DNA of 30,475 nt from an uncultured Cuneatibacter sp. (GTDB lineage: Bacteria; Bacillota; Clostridia; Lachnospirales; Lachnospiraceae), in contig CAKQHB010000031.1 of the NCBI GenBank assembly GCA_934234215.1, positions 1 to 30,475 of the forward strand. The letters are read 5' to 3'. Below are positions 23,602 through 30,475 of the stretch, one piece after another (position 1 is the first letter of the stretch; the number at the start of each line of letters is the position of its first letter). The notes beneath the pieces are model-generated. The model was not told the origin of the DNA and did not search any database. It was given only the letters and a program-made list of their open reading frames with translations. Made by a program: the position numbers and the translations under genes.

Positions 23602-24438
23602 ATGTTAGAACTTGGAAAAGTACAGACTTTGATCGTAAAGCGCCAGAAGGATTTTGGTATCTATCTGGGAGAGGCTGATTCTGAAGATTCCGTGCTGTTG
23701 CCGAAAAAGCAGGTACCGGAAGGCACAAAAGTAGGAGACAGCCTGGAAGTCTTCTTATATAAAGATTCACAGGATCGTCTGATCGCCACCACCGGAAAGC
23801 CCCTGCTGCAGCTGGGACAGGTTGGTATGCTGGTTGTGCAGGAGTGCAGCAAGATCGGTGCGTTTCTGAACTGGGGTCTGGAAAAAGATCTGTTCCTGCC
23901 GTTCAAAGAGCAGTCCTATCCCGTTAAAAAGGGCGACCGCTGCCTGGTAGTTGTTTACATCGACCGCACCGGCAGATTGTGTGCATCCATGCGTGTGTAT
24001 GAATACCTGAGCAACGAGAGCCCGTATCAGGAGGGGGATAAGGTTGTAGGTACGATCTATCGGATCAATCCGGATCTGGGTGCATTCGTAGCAGTAGACA
24101 ATAAATATTATGGTATGGTTCCGAAAAAGGATCTGTATGACGACTATGCGATCGGTACAACCGTCGCAGCAGATGTTGTCCGTGTCCGCACGGATGGCAA
24201 GCTGGATCTTGGACTTCGCAAAAAGGCATACCTGCAGATGGATGATGACATCGCTACCGTTCTGGAGGTGCTGGATCGTTACAATGGTGTGCTGCCGTTC
24301 GGTGAGAAGGTTTCTCCGGATGTGATCCGGGATGAATTCCACCTCAGCAAGAATGCGTTCAAGAGAGCGCTGGGACGTCTGCTGAAGCAGGGCCGGATCG
24401 ACATCGAACCGGACAGCATCCGCCTGAGAGAAGACTGA
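23602..24438 (+). CDS. CvfB-like S1-domain RNA-binding protein
   Basis: A 278-residue protein of the CvfB/YitL type: S1-like OB-folds at about 1-65, 70-130 and 145-210 (GDKVVGTIYRINPDLGAFVAVDNKYYGMVPKKDL is the clearest) and a winged-helix domain at about 215-278 (FHLSKNAFKRALGRLLKQGRIDI). CvfB of Staphylococcus and its Streptococcus relatives bind RNA and influence virulence gene expression. Length and order match the family. GGAGG precedes ATG 23602. The gene ends before a strong terminator that is followed by the short repeat copy. Confidence 0.9.
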   Translation: MLELGKVQTLIVKRQKDFGIYLGEADSEDSVLLPKKQVPEGTKVGDSLEVFLYKDSQDRLIATTGKPLLQLGQVGMLVVQECSKIGAFLNWGLEKDLFLPFKEQSYPVKKGDRCLVVVYIDRTGRLCASMRVYEYLSNESPYQEGDKVVGTIYRINPDLGAFVAVDNKYYGMVPKKDLYDDYAIGTTVAADVVRVRTDGKLDLGLRKKAYLQMDDDIATVLEVLDRYNGVLPFGEKVSPDVIRDEFHLSKNAFKRALGRLLKQGRIDIEPDSIRLRED

Positions 24439-24485
24439 TCGAAAAATCCGACAAAAAGATTCGGATGTAAGGAATAAAAAGAGGG

Positions 24486-24540
24486 GATTCCCGCATGATA
24501 GTTTGCAAGAACGCAGCTGTCTGCGGGAATCTTTGCTTTT
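24486..24540 (+). terminator. Terminator after the CvfB-like gene
   Basis: GATTCCCGCA (24486-24495) pairs perfectly with TGCGGGAATC (24522-24531), followed by TTTGCTTTT. The 26-base loop is unusually long and contains GCAAGAACGCAGC. The repeat core follows immediately. Confidence 0.7.
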
Positions 24541-24543
24541 TAC

Positions 24544-24575
24544 TAGCTGGGAAATTGCGCTGCATTTCCTAGAGC
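24544..24575. repeat. Short core copy of the dispersed repeat
   Basis: The 22 bases 24550-24571 (starting GGAAATTGCG, ending TTTCCTA) differ from the same core in copy A at one position and in copy B at two. The flanks AGCT (24545-24548) and AGCT (24572-24575 region) extend a partial hairpin. The long right part of copies A and B is not recognisable here. As in the other two places it directly follows a terminator T-tract. The stop codon of the minus-strand regulator lies inside the core. Confidence 0.65.
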
Positions 24576-25045
24576 TGCACGGACTGCGGATCGGAGCGAG
24601 TGGAGGGCAGCGCGTCATTTCCGCTGATCCGTTCAGAACCGGAACGAATGGCGTACTCCTTCCGGGAGGACGAGATGTAATTTTTACACATCAGGTAGCA
24701 GGAACGCAGCTCCAGGTCGGAGCAAGTACCGATGAGGACATGAAAGCGATGCTCCAGCTCCGTGCTGCCGGAATCCGCCAGCAGATCACTGTAAGGATAG
24801 AAAGCCGAATCATCCGGCGAAGGTTCCATCATATAGTCATAGGACATGCCGAAACACTGGTTTAGCTTGCGGCTGACATTCCAGGAAAGACGGCGCTTTC
24901 CCCGTTCCAGAGAGCTGATGTAGCTGGTGGAAAGACCGAGCAATTCCCCCATATCTGTCTGTGTGAGACCACGGCGCAGCCGCTCCATACGGAGCTTCTT
25001 GCCGGCAAGCTCCATCTCCTTTGCCTGCGTAGTTGTAAAATTCAT
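24569..25045 (-). CDS. XRE-family transcriptional regulator, divergent from yitT
   Basis: Read on the minus strand from the ATG at 25045, because GGGGAGG lies six bases before it; earlier in-frame starts exist up to 25114 but have no ribosome site. The product is 158 residues with an XRE helix-turn-helix at about 14-72 (LRMERLRRGLTQTDMGELL, then STSYISSLERGKRRLSWN). The C-terminal part (about 73-158) has helices and two Cys, probably for dimerisation or sensing. The last ten to fifteen residues and the stop codon (24569-24571) lie in the repeat core and its flank, so the natural C-terminus may have been altered. It is divergent from the YitT gene, which it may regulate. Confidence 0.82.
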   Translation of the reverse strand: MNFTTTQAKEMELAGKKLRMERLRRGLTQTDMGELLGLSTSYISSLERGKRRLSWNVSRKLNQCFGMSYDYMMEPSPDDSAFYPYSDLLADSGSTELEHRFHVLIGTCSDLELRSCYLMCKNYISSSRKEYAIRSGSERISGNDALPSTRSDPQSVQL

Positions 25046-25105
25046 ATCGTACCTCCCCATTATATCTTCTTCCACTTCCCCAAAAAAAGGGTTTCTGTAA
25101 GATGA

Positions 25106-25118
25106 TGCTATCATAGCA
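25106..25118. promoter_or_regulatory. Palindrome TGCTATCATAGCA in the divergent intergenic region
   Basis: Six-base perfect arms around a central C, located 61 bases upstream of the minus-strand XRE gene and 78 bases before yitT. It contains TATCAT/TATGAT, usable as a -10 box on either strand, although no good -35 partner is seen. It is a candidate operator of the XRE protein. Confidence 0.35.
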
Positions 25119-25195
25119 GTGTTCCTTGTAGAATGGAAGAGACAGATTGTATGAATGTAGTAAAAAATAGAAAAAGATCAAAGAAAGGAAATGTT

Positions 25196-26056
25196 ATGAA
25201 GTGGATTCAATCGCACCGAAAAATTGCAAACTACCTGTTTATGATTATAGGAACGCTCCTGATTGCTTGTGCAATGCAATATTTGTATGATCCGGTAGGC
25301 CTGGTTACCGGTGGTTTCTCTGGTGTCTCGATTATTTTAAAAAATCTGAACGGAAACCTGCCGTTATGGCTCACCACGCTGGTATTAAACGTACCGTTGT
25401 TTTTGGTGGCGATCAAAGTCTGTGGATGGAGCTATGTGCGCAATTCCGTCTTTTCGACGCTGATGCTGTCTCTGTGGCTGTATGTTCTGCCGGCGGCAAC
25501 CTTTCAGGAAAATGATATGTTCCTGATTTCCGTCTTTGGTGGAATTATCACCGGTGCGGGAACCGGTCTTGTCTTTCTGGCAGATTCCACAACCGGAGGT
25601 ACGGATCTTTTGGCGGCGGTCATTCAGAAGTTTCTGCCGCAGTATTCGGTGGCACAGATTTTGCAGGTCGTAGACGGCGCAGTTGTCATACTCGGTGCGT
25701 ATATTTTCGGCATTCGGGCAGCAATGTACGCGATTGTTGCAATCGTGCTTGTCACAAAGGTTTCCGATGGCATTCTGGAAGGCCTGAAATTCGCGAAGCT
25801 GCTGTATATCATTTCCGATCATTATGATGAAATCGCACAAAAGATCATGGCAACAATGGATCGCGGCGTGACCGGACTGGACGGAAGCGGTATGTACACC
25901 GGGCAGAAGCGAAAAATCCTGATGTGTGTTGTTTCCAAAAAAGAAGTTTTCCGTGTAAAACAGCTTGTTTATTCAATTGATCCAGATGCCTTTGTTATTT
26001 TAGGAGACGTGCGAGAAGTCGTGGGAGAAGGGTTCATAGAAAATGCACACCTGTGA
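25196..26056 (+). CDS. YitT-family membrane protein
   Basis: A 286-residue member of the YitT family (YitT_membrane plus C-terminal DUF2179), of unknown transport role and common in Firmicutes in several paralogues. ATG 25196 is chosen because AAAGGA lies seven bases upstream; ATG 25133 and 25151 are in frame but have no such site. Five or so membrane segments are evident between residues about 12 and 165 (YLFMIIGTLLIACAMQYLYD, GIITGAGTGLVFLADSTTGGTDLLA and others; the TGGxxG-type and STTGGTDL motifs are typical). Residues about 200-286 form the soluble DUF2179 domain (KRKILMCVVSKKEVFRVKQL, VILGDVREVVGEGF). It is divergent from an XRE gene. Confidence 0.9.
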   Translation: MKWIQSHRKIANYLFMIIGTLLIACAMQYLYDPVGLVTGGFSGVSIILKNLNGNLPLWLTTLVLNVPLFLVAIKVCGWSYVRNSVFSTLMLSLWLYVLPAATFQENDMFLISVFGGIITGAGTGLVFLADSTTGGTDLLAAVIQKFLPQYSVAQILQVVDGAVVILGAYIFGIRAAMYAIVAIVLVTKVSDGILEGLKFAKLLYIISDHYDEIAQKIMATMDRGVTGLDGSGMYTGQKRKILMCVVSKKEVFRVKQLVYSIDPDAFVILGDVREVVGEGFIENAHL

Positions 26057-26114
26057 TCTGCAAGATTTTGACATACTTGTCTAATGTGTATAAAAAAAAC
26101 TGGAAACCATCAAT

Positions 26115-26146
26115 TTTACCAAAAGAGAAAAAAGAATTTTGGTAAA
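26115..26146. repeat. Inverted repeat upstream of the ABC ATPase gene
   Basis: TTTACCAAAA (26115-26124) and TTTTGGTAAA (26137-26146) are perfect 10-base arms around a purine-only 12-base centre. It lies between yitT and the ATPase promoter. Without a T-tract it is an unlikely terminator; an upstream regulator site is possible. Confidence 0.5.
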
Positions 26147-26154
26147 TAAGGATA

Positions 26155-26183
26155 TGGAAAAAATGTATAGAATCGAGTATGAT
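26155..26183 (+). promoter_or_regulatory. Possible promoter of the ABC ATPase gene
   Basis: TGGAAA (26155-26160), 17 bases, TATGAT (26178-26183). Downstream, GGGACGT-GACAG-ACGTCCC (26199-26217) forms a small stable hairpin in the predicted leader, which may protect the messenger of this apparently highly expressed gene. Confidence 0.45.
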
Positions 26184-26255
26184 AGTATCATCATCAAAGG
26201 GACGTGACAGACGTCCCGAATTTGTGTAAATAACACAGGTATTGAGGAGGAAACA

Positions 26256-27362
26256 ATGGCAGGATTATCACTCAAAAATGTATGCAAACGTTATTCTAAT
26301 GGTTTTGAAGCAGTTAAGGATTTCAACCTGGAGATCGCAGACAAGGAATTCATCATCTTTGTAGGACCTTCCGGTTGTGGTAAGTCTACTACCCTTCGTA
26401 TGATCGCTGGTCTGGAAGAGATTTCTTCTGGTGAGCTGTGGATCGATGGCAAGCTGATGAACGATGTAGAGCCTAAGGACAGAGATATCGCAATGGTATT
26501 CCAGAACTACGCTCTGTATCCTCATATGTCCGTATATGATAACATGGCATTTGGTCTGAAGCTGAGAAAGGTTCCGAAGGCTGAGATCGATAAGCTGGTT
26601 CACGAAGCAGCTAAGATCCTGGACATCGAGCATCTGTTAGACCGTAAGCCGAAGGCTCTGTCCGGTGGTCAGAGACAGCGTGTTGCTATGGGTCGTGCAA
26701 TCGTACGTAATCCTAAGGTATTCCTGATGGATGAGCCGCTGTCCAACCTGGATGCTAAGCTGCGTGTTCAGATGAGAATCGAGATCTCCAAGCTGCATCA
26801 GAGACTGGAGTGTACTATCATCTACGTAACTCATGACCAGACCGAGGCTATGACACTGGGTACCAGAATCGTAGTTTTGAAGGATGGTATCATTCAGCAG
26901 GTAGATACTCCTCAGAACCTGTATCAGAAGCCGGCTAACAAGTTCGTTGCTGGATTCATTGGTTCCCCTCAGATGAACCTGGTAGACGCTACTCTGGTTC
27001 AGGAAGGTTCCAAGGTATTTGTAAACTTCGCAGATTGCAAGGTTGCTCTGCCTGAAGATAAGGCTAAGGCTGCTGCTGCTTATGTTGGTAAGGAAGTATC
27101 CTTCGGTATCCGTCCTGAGGACGTACATGACGAAGAGTCCTTCGTATCCACTCATCCGGATGCTATCGTAAGCTCCACTATCCGTGTATACGAGCTGCTG
27201 GGTGCTGAAGTATATCTGTACTTCGATCTGGGCGACTACAACTTCACTGCAAGAGTAAATCCTCGCACCACCGCTAGACCTGGCGATGAAGTGAAGTTCG
27301 CATTCGATATGTCCAAGTGCCACATCTTCGACAAGGACACTGAGATGGTAGTAGCAAACTAA
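26256..27362 (+). CDS. ugpC: MsmX/UgpC-type sugar ABC transporter ATPase
   Basis: A 368-residue ATP-binding subunit of carbohydrate importers (MalK/UgpC/MsmX group), shared in Firmicutes by several sugar permeases. Walker A GPSGCGKST (37-45), Q-loop near FQNYALYPH, signature LSGGQ (135-139), Walker B VFLMDE (155-160) and the switch His in YVTHDQTEAM are all intact. The C-terminal OB-like regulatory domain (about 240-368) includes FGIRPEDVH. No permease or binding protein is adjacent, as expected for a multitask ATPase. GAGGAGG precedes ATG 26256. Codon use is extremely biased (GCT, CTG, AAG, GGT), suggesting a very highly expressed gene. Confidence 0.95.
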   Translation: MAGLSLKNVCKRYSNGFEAVKDFNLEIADKEFIIFVGPSGCGKSTTLRMIAGLEEISSGELWIDGKLMNDVEPKDRDIAMVFQNYALYPHMSVYDNMAFGLKLRKVPKAEIDKLVHEAAKILDIEHLLDRKPKALSGGQRQRVAMGRAIVRNPKVFLMDEPLSNLDAKLRVQMRIEISKLHQRLECTIIYVTHDQTEAMTLGTRIVVLKDGIIQQVDTPQNLYQKPANKFVAGFIGSPQMNLVDATLVQEGSKVFVNFADCKVALPEDKAKAAAAYVGKEVSFGIRPEDVHDEESFVSTHPDAIVSSTIRVYELLGAEVYLYFDLGDYNFTARVNPRTTARPGDEVKFAFDMSKCHIFDKDTEMVVAN

Positions 27363-27392
27363 TCTTTGTAACCTACATAATTAAGTCTATTC

Positions 27393-27424
27393 AAAGCTCC
27401 GGAGGATATTCCTCCGGAGCTTTT
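27393..27424 (+). terminator. Terminator of the ABC ATPase gene
   Basis: AAAGCTCCGGAGGA and TCCTCCGGAGCTTTT form a 14-base-pair perfect stem around TAT, ending in four T. The symmetry may let it act in both directions. Confidence 0.9.
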
Positions 27425-27472
27425 GTATAAGCAGCACAAGAAAAGATCCTATGGATAAGAAAGAGAGACATC

Positions 27473-28042
27473 ATGTTGACACTGGAAGAGGCAAAAAGAA
27501 TTAATGCAACGATGGTTTCAGAGCATCATTTGATCGTTCACGCATTGAACGTAAGCTATGCGATGGGTGCAATGGCGAAGCATTTTGGAGAAGATCCGGA
27601 GCACTGGGAAGCAGTAGGCTATCTGCACGACTACGATTATGAGAAGTTTCCGGAGGAACATCTTCAGCATACCGAAAAGGAGCTGTTGGCAGAGGGCGTG
27701 GATGCAGCAGATGTGCGTGCCATTTTGAGTCATGGATATACAATCGTAAATGATGTAAAGCCGGAGACAAACATGGAGAAAAGTCTGTTTACTGTGGATG
27801 AGCTGACCGGCATCATTCAGGCGTGTGCAATCATGCGTCCCACCGGCATTACGGATTTGAGCATCAGCAGCTTTATGAAAAAGTACAAGAATAAAAAGTT
27901 CGCAGCAAAGTGTAACCGTCCGCTGATTGAGCAGGGCTGTGAGATGCTTGGCATGGAACTGCGGGAGGTTGCAGAAATCTGCATCGAGGGAATGCGTCCC
28001 CATGCGGAAGAGCTGGGATTGCTGGGCAGTGCAGCGGAATAA
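27473..28042 (+). CDS. HD-domain hydrolase (HDIG-type)
   Basis: A 189-residue HD-superfamily protein, probably a metal-dependent phosphohydrolase acting on nucleotides or similar phosphates. H24 (IVHALNVS), the HD pair H52-D53 in GYLHDYDYE, and H87 in ILSHGY match the spaced metal ligands of the family. Short HDIG proteins like this, with the block FTVDELTGIIQACAIMRP, are common in Clostridia, and their substrate is not known. ATG 27473 has only a weak GAAAGAGAG site. The gene is preceded by the ATPase terminator and has no obvious promoter. Confidence 0.85.
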   Translation: MLTLEEAKRINATMVSEHHLIVHALNVSYAMGAMAKHFGEDPEHWEAVGYLHDYDYEKFPEEHLQHTEKELLAEGVDAADVRAILSHGYTIVNDVKPETNMEKSLFTVDELTGIIQACAIMRPTGITDLSISSFMKKYKNKKFAAKCNRPLIEQGCEMLGMELREVAEICIEGMRPHAEELGLLGSAAE

Positions 28043-28128
28043 AATCTTTGATTTTCATAGAGTTTTTCCGAAGACTGTGGTAGAATAGGACGCATCTGCA
28101 GTTATGAAAAGAAAGGATTTTGAAAAAT

Positions 28129-28689
28129 ATGGCGAGTTTACCGGTAGTGGTGAAATATCTGATTACATTTTTTGTTTCCATGGTTCCAATCGTGGAACTG
28201 AGAGGTGCGATTCCGATCGCGGAGAGTATGGGGCTGAACATTGCGTTGTATTACCCGATCGCAATCATCGGAAATTTACTTCCGGTGCCGGTGATTTATT
28301 TGTTTGCAAGAAAGGTGCTGGAATGGGGAAAAGACAAAAAAGGAATCGGTGGTTTCTTCACCTGGTGTCTGGAAAAAGGAGAGCGCGGTGGTAAGAAGCT
28401 GAGAGAATCCGCCGGAACAAAGGGAATTTTTCTGGCATTGCTGTTGTTTGTTGGCATTCCGCTGCCCGGCACAGGAGCCTGGACCGGCACACTGGCAGCC
28501 AGCTTTTTGAAGCTGGACTTTAAGACAAGCATCTATGCGGTTTCATTGGGCGTTATTCTTGCAGGAATTATCATGTCTGTGGGCAGCAAGATCGTTGCAT
28601 TCTTCGGATGGACCGGAATCGCGCTGCTGGTAGCTGTGATCGCATTGATCGCAGTGATTATTACGCGGAAAAATAAGAAAAAGGAATGA
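28129..28689 (+). CDS. Small multidrug export protein (Sm_multidrug_ex family)
   Basis: A 186-residue membrane protein of the PF06695-type family, whose transport role is predicted but little tested. The family pattern is clear: VSMVPIVELRGAIPIAESMG at the start, then PVPVIYLFARKVLEW, LLLFVGIPLPGTGAWTGTLAA, and about five membrane segments with a Lys-rich end. ATG 28129 is preferred: AAAGGA lies 11 bases upstream, while the in-frame TTG at 28120 would leave only two. It follows the HD gene by 86 bases and is three bases from the next start. Confidence 0.88.
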   Translation: MASLPVVVKYLITFFVSMVPIVELRGAIPIAESMGLNIALYYPIAIIGNLLPVPVIYLFARKVLEWGKDKKGIGGFFTWCLEKGERGGKKLRESAGTKGIFLALLLFVGIPLPGTGAWTGTLAASFLKLDFKTSIYAVSLGVILAGIIMSVGSKIVAFFGWTGIALLVAVIALIAVIITRKNKKKE

Positions 28690-28692
28690 TTC

Positions 28693-29196
28693 ATGAATAT
28701 CCAGAGTTTATCAAAATGTTATCAGGTGCGGGCGCTGCATCCGGAGGATGTGGAGCAGATGTATGAGCTGGCGGCTGGGAATACGATTTTCTATCAGTAT
28801 CATCCGCCGCTTGCAACAAGAGAGAGTCTGCTGAGAGATCTGACGGCACTGCCGCCGGGAAAGACACTGGCGGACAAGCAGTTTGTTGGATTCTTTGATG
28901 GTGAGAAAATGATTGCGATGCTGGACGCAATCTGTGGATACAAAGAGCCGGAGACGGTGTGGATCGGCTGGTACATTTTGGATCAGAGCGTGCAGGGCAA
29001 AGGCGTTGGTTCAGCTTTGATTACAGAAATTTTGGATTGTTATGCAGCAGCTGGCTTTCAAAGCGCAGCATTGGCAATCGACGAGGGAAATCCGCAGAGT
29101 GAGGCATTTTGGACAAAGAATGGTTTCAAAAAAGAAGGCGAGCCGATTCCAAATGATTTTTCCTCTTATATCCGTATGAGAAAATCACTGACATAA
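28693..29196 (+). CDS. GNAT-family N-acetyltransferase
   Basis: A 167-residue GNAT acetyltransferase, which moves acetyl from acetyl-CoA to an amine. The N-terminal fold starts with YQVRALHPEDVEQMYELA, the pyrophosphate-binding motif A is LDQSVQGKGVGSALI, and SEAFWTKNGFKKEG is the usual C-terminal strand block. The substrate is unknown. ATG 28693 lies three bases after the previous stop, with AAGGA inside the end of that gene, so expression is probably coupled. Its stop is 23 bases before gpsA. Confidence 0.9.
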   Translation: MNIQSLSKCYQVRALHPEDVEQMYELAAGNTIFYQYHPPLATRESLLRDLTALPPGKTLADKQFVGFFDGEKMIAMLDAICGYKEPETVWIGWYILDQSVQGKGVGSALITEILDCYAAAGFQSAALAIDEGNPQSEAFWTKNGFKKEGEPIPNDFSSYIRMRKSLT

Positions 29197-29219
29197 AAAT
29201 AGGGCAACAGGAGTGAAGC

Positions 29220-30191
29220 ATGAAGCAAATTCGAAAAATTGGAGTGATTGGATGTGGGCGTTGGGGAACCTTCCTTGCGTGGTATCTGAATGAGCTCGGT
29301 CATGAGGTGACGTTGTACGGACGAAAAAGCTCTGCCCGAATGGAGCAGTTGATCCGCGAGCGGAAAAATGAATATGTGGAAATCCCGGAGCGGCTGCAGC
29401 TGACACAGGATTTGACGGAATTGCTGGAAAAAGAGATTCTTGTGATCTCGATTGGCGCGCAGAACCTTTCCGATTTGATGGCGGAGCTGGCTTCCTATGG
29501 CATGAAGGACAAGACATTGGTGCTTTGTATGAAGGGCATCGAGATGAAGACCGGCAGACGTCTGTCTGAGATTGTGAAACAGACCGTTGATCCGTCAAAT
29601 CACACAGCGGTATGGCTTGGACCGGGACATGTGGAGGATTACTACAAGGGCGTTCCGAATTGCATGGTGATCGACGGGGAAGAAGAGGCGGTGAAAGAAG
29701 ACCTTGTGGAAAGCTTCTCCGGACCCTTGATCCGATTCTATTATGGAACGGATCTGCTGGGAAATGAGATCGGTGCAGCGACAAAGAATGTCATGGGAAT
29801 TGCGGCAGGTATGCTGGATGGTCTGGGCTTATCGTCTCTCAAAGGAGCTCTGATGACTCGCGGTACGCGCGAAATCGCCAGACTCATTCAGGCAATGGGA
29901 GGCAACGAGCTGTCCGCATACGGACTGTGCCACTTAGGAGACTACGAAGCGACCCTGTTCTCTGCACATAGTCACAACCGTGGCTTCGGAGAAAAATTCG
30001 TTCGGGGCGAATCCTACGACAAGCTGGCAGAAGGCTACTACACCGTGCGAGCCGTTGTAGAGCTGGCAGAAAAGCTGCAGGTAGAAGTGCCGATCTGCAA
30101 TATGGTATATCAGGTATTATACAAAGGAAAAGAACCGAGAGAAGGATTGGAGCTGCTGTTTCAGAGAAGCCTGAAGGAGGAGTTCTGCTGA
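29220..30191 (+). CDS. gpsA: Glycerol-3-phosphate dehydrogenase [NAD(P)+]
   Basis: A 323-residue GpsA, which makes sn-glycerol 3-phosphate from dihydroxyacetone phosphate for phospholipid synthesis, in the cytoplasm. Nucleotide-binding GxGxxG (GCGRWG, 11-16); LCMKGIEM with the substrate-site Lys; WLGPGHVEDY in place of the more common LSGPSFA; catalytic Lys in AATKNVMGIAAG; MTRGTREIARL; and GLCHLGDYEATLFSAHSHNRGFG near the end are all recognisable. The length is slightly below the usual 330-340. The WLGPGHVEDYYKG variant is typical of a divergent clostridial subgroup, so a paralogue of the main GpsA is possible. It starts at ATG 29220 after CAGGAGTG. Confidence 0.88.
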   Translation: MKQIRKIGVIGCGRWGTFLAWYLNELGHEVTLYGRKSSARMEQLIRERKNEYVEIPERLQLTQDLTELLEKEILVISIGAQNLSDLMAELASYGMKDKTLVLCMKGIEMKTGRRLSEIVKQTVDPSNHTAVWLGPGHVEDYYKGVPNCMVIDGEEEAVKEDLVESFSGPLIRFYYGTDLLGNEIGAATKNVMGIAAGMLDGLGLSSLKGALMTRGTREIARLIQAMGGNELSAYGLCHLGDYEATLFSAHSHNRGFGEKFVRGESYDKLAEGYYTVRAVVELAEKLQVEVPICNMVYQVLYKGKEPREGLELLFQRSLKEEFC

Positions 30192-30213
30192 GAGCTTCAC
30201 AGCCAAATAAAAC

Positions 30214-30240
30214 ACGCAGAGCGACGGATCTGCTCTGCGT
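30214..30240 (-). terminator. Hairpin after gpsA, T-tail on the minus strand
   Basis: ACGCAGAGC and GCTCTGCGT form a nine-base-pair stem around a nine-base loop. The T-rich tail (GTTTTATTT) lies on the minus strand, so it would mainly stop transcription coming from the right. A convergent gene beyond the window end is therefore possible. Confidence 0.5.
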
Positions 30241-30282
30241 CCAAGAAAATCGATGCAGCAGAATCGTGTTGTAAATAGACGT

Positions 30283-30342
30283 AAAAAAGACAGTTTTTTT
30301 GCCCGTGCATTTCCTGTACGAGGGCAGGAAAACTGTCTTTTT
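30283..30342. terminator. Strong bidirectional terminator after gpsA
   Basis: The stem AAAAGACAGTTTT...GCCC with GGGC...AAAACTGTCTTTT ends in a T-run on the + strand and is A-rich on the left, so it can act both ways. Its T-tract merges with the left arm of repeat copy B. Confidence 0.75.
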
Positions 30343-30475
30343 CACTTTATAGGAAATTGCGTCGCATTTCCTATAAAGTGAAAAGCGCTCCGCATGGATC
30401 GCACTGCGGCGGAACAGAATTTGTCGCTTCGCGATCCGCCGCAGGCGGAGAATCCTGCGGAGCAGGATTCTATTT
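30338..30475 (+). repeat. Dispersed repeat, long copy B (cut by window end)
   Basis: This is the same element as at 14858-15002. The first hairpin has arms 30338-30357 and 30366-30385, 19 of 20 bases paired, around TGCGTCGC. The outer part of these arms (TTTCACTTTATAGG side) is different from copy A, although each copy is self-complementary. The right part (30387-30475) aligns with copy A without gaps, with seven differences, three of them in one three-base loop. It follows the gpsA terminator directly. Confidence 0.8.

Noticed and set aside
23767..24618. Long open frame (283 codons) on the minus strand over the CvfB-like gene
   Set aside because: It is antisense to a clearly conserved gene, has no family pattern and no ribosome site; it is a shadow of biased codon use.
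26637..27323. 228-codon minus-strand frame over the ABC ATPase gene
   Set aside because: It lies entirely antisense to a gene with strong codon bias and has no recognisable protein features.
28104..28394. 96-codon plus-strand frame overlapping the small multidrug export gene
   Set aside because: It overlaps almost fully with a frame that matches a known membrane family; its own translation has no hydrophobic or domain pattern.

Overview
The window looks like a chromosomal segment of a low-to-mid GC Gram-positive anaerobe of the Clostridia, most likely Lachnospiraceae. The basis is AGGAGG-type ribosome binding sites, TTGACA/TATAAT promoters, tRNAs without encoded CCA, and a housekeeping gene set typical of gut Lachnospiraceae (acyl-ACP thioesterase, CvfB-like S1 protein, YitT, MsmX/UgpC ATPase, HD hydrolase, small multidrug export protein). 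Genus cannot be fixed from sequence reading alone.

The window has two halves. Bases 1 to about 19,340 form an accessory region of mostly unfamiliar genes on the + strand: the tail of an upstream gene; a RhuM-family protein; a giant 2,793-residue protein (two related N-terminal domains, a long helical solenoid, a beta-rich domain, a P-loop NTPase with intact Walker A and B, and a C-terminal HEPN-like domain with the RNxxxH motif); a tight five-gene operon (54-residue membrane peptide, NS_2-nuclease-like protein with an acidic tail, VirD4/TraG-like ATPase, a probable ATP-site-dead relative of it, M48 metallopeptidase); an XRE regulator; and a second operon (unknown soluble protein, four-helix membrane protein, OmpA-domain lipoprotein, membrane-anchored VWA protein, and a YbjN-like protein that seems to lose its end). 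No integrase, relaxase, VirB4 ATPase or phage structural gene is visible, so this is neither an obvious conjugative element nor a prophage. It resembles a defence or conflict island, or an envelope-associated system built around a VirD4-like motor.

Bases 19,380 to the end are ordinary chromosomal genes: a DUF5684 membrane protein, sugar phosphate isomerase, tRNA-Leu, tyrS, tRNA-Gln, acyl-ACP thioesterase, CvfB-like protein, an XRE regulator divergent from a YitT transporter, an MsmX/UgpC-type sugar ABC ATPase, HD hydrolase, small multidrug export protein, GNAT acetyltransferase and gpsA.

A dispersed non-coding repeat occurs as two long copies (about 14858-15002 and 30338 to the window end) and one short core copy (24544-24575). 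All three lie directly after a terminator T-tract. In both long copies the outer palindrome arms are copy-specific yet pair perfectly or almost perfectly within the copy. The best candidates for something undescribed are the giant NTPase-HEPN protein, the VirD4-like ATPase/pseudo-ATPase/M48/nuclease operon, the VWA-OmpA membrane operon, and this repeat.
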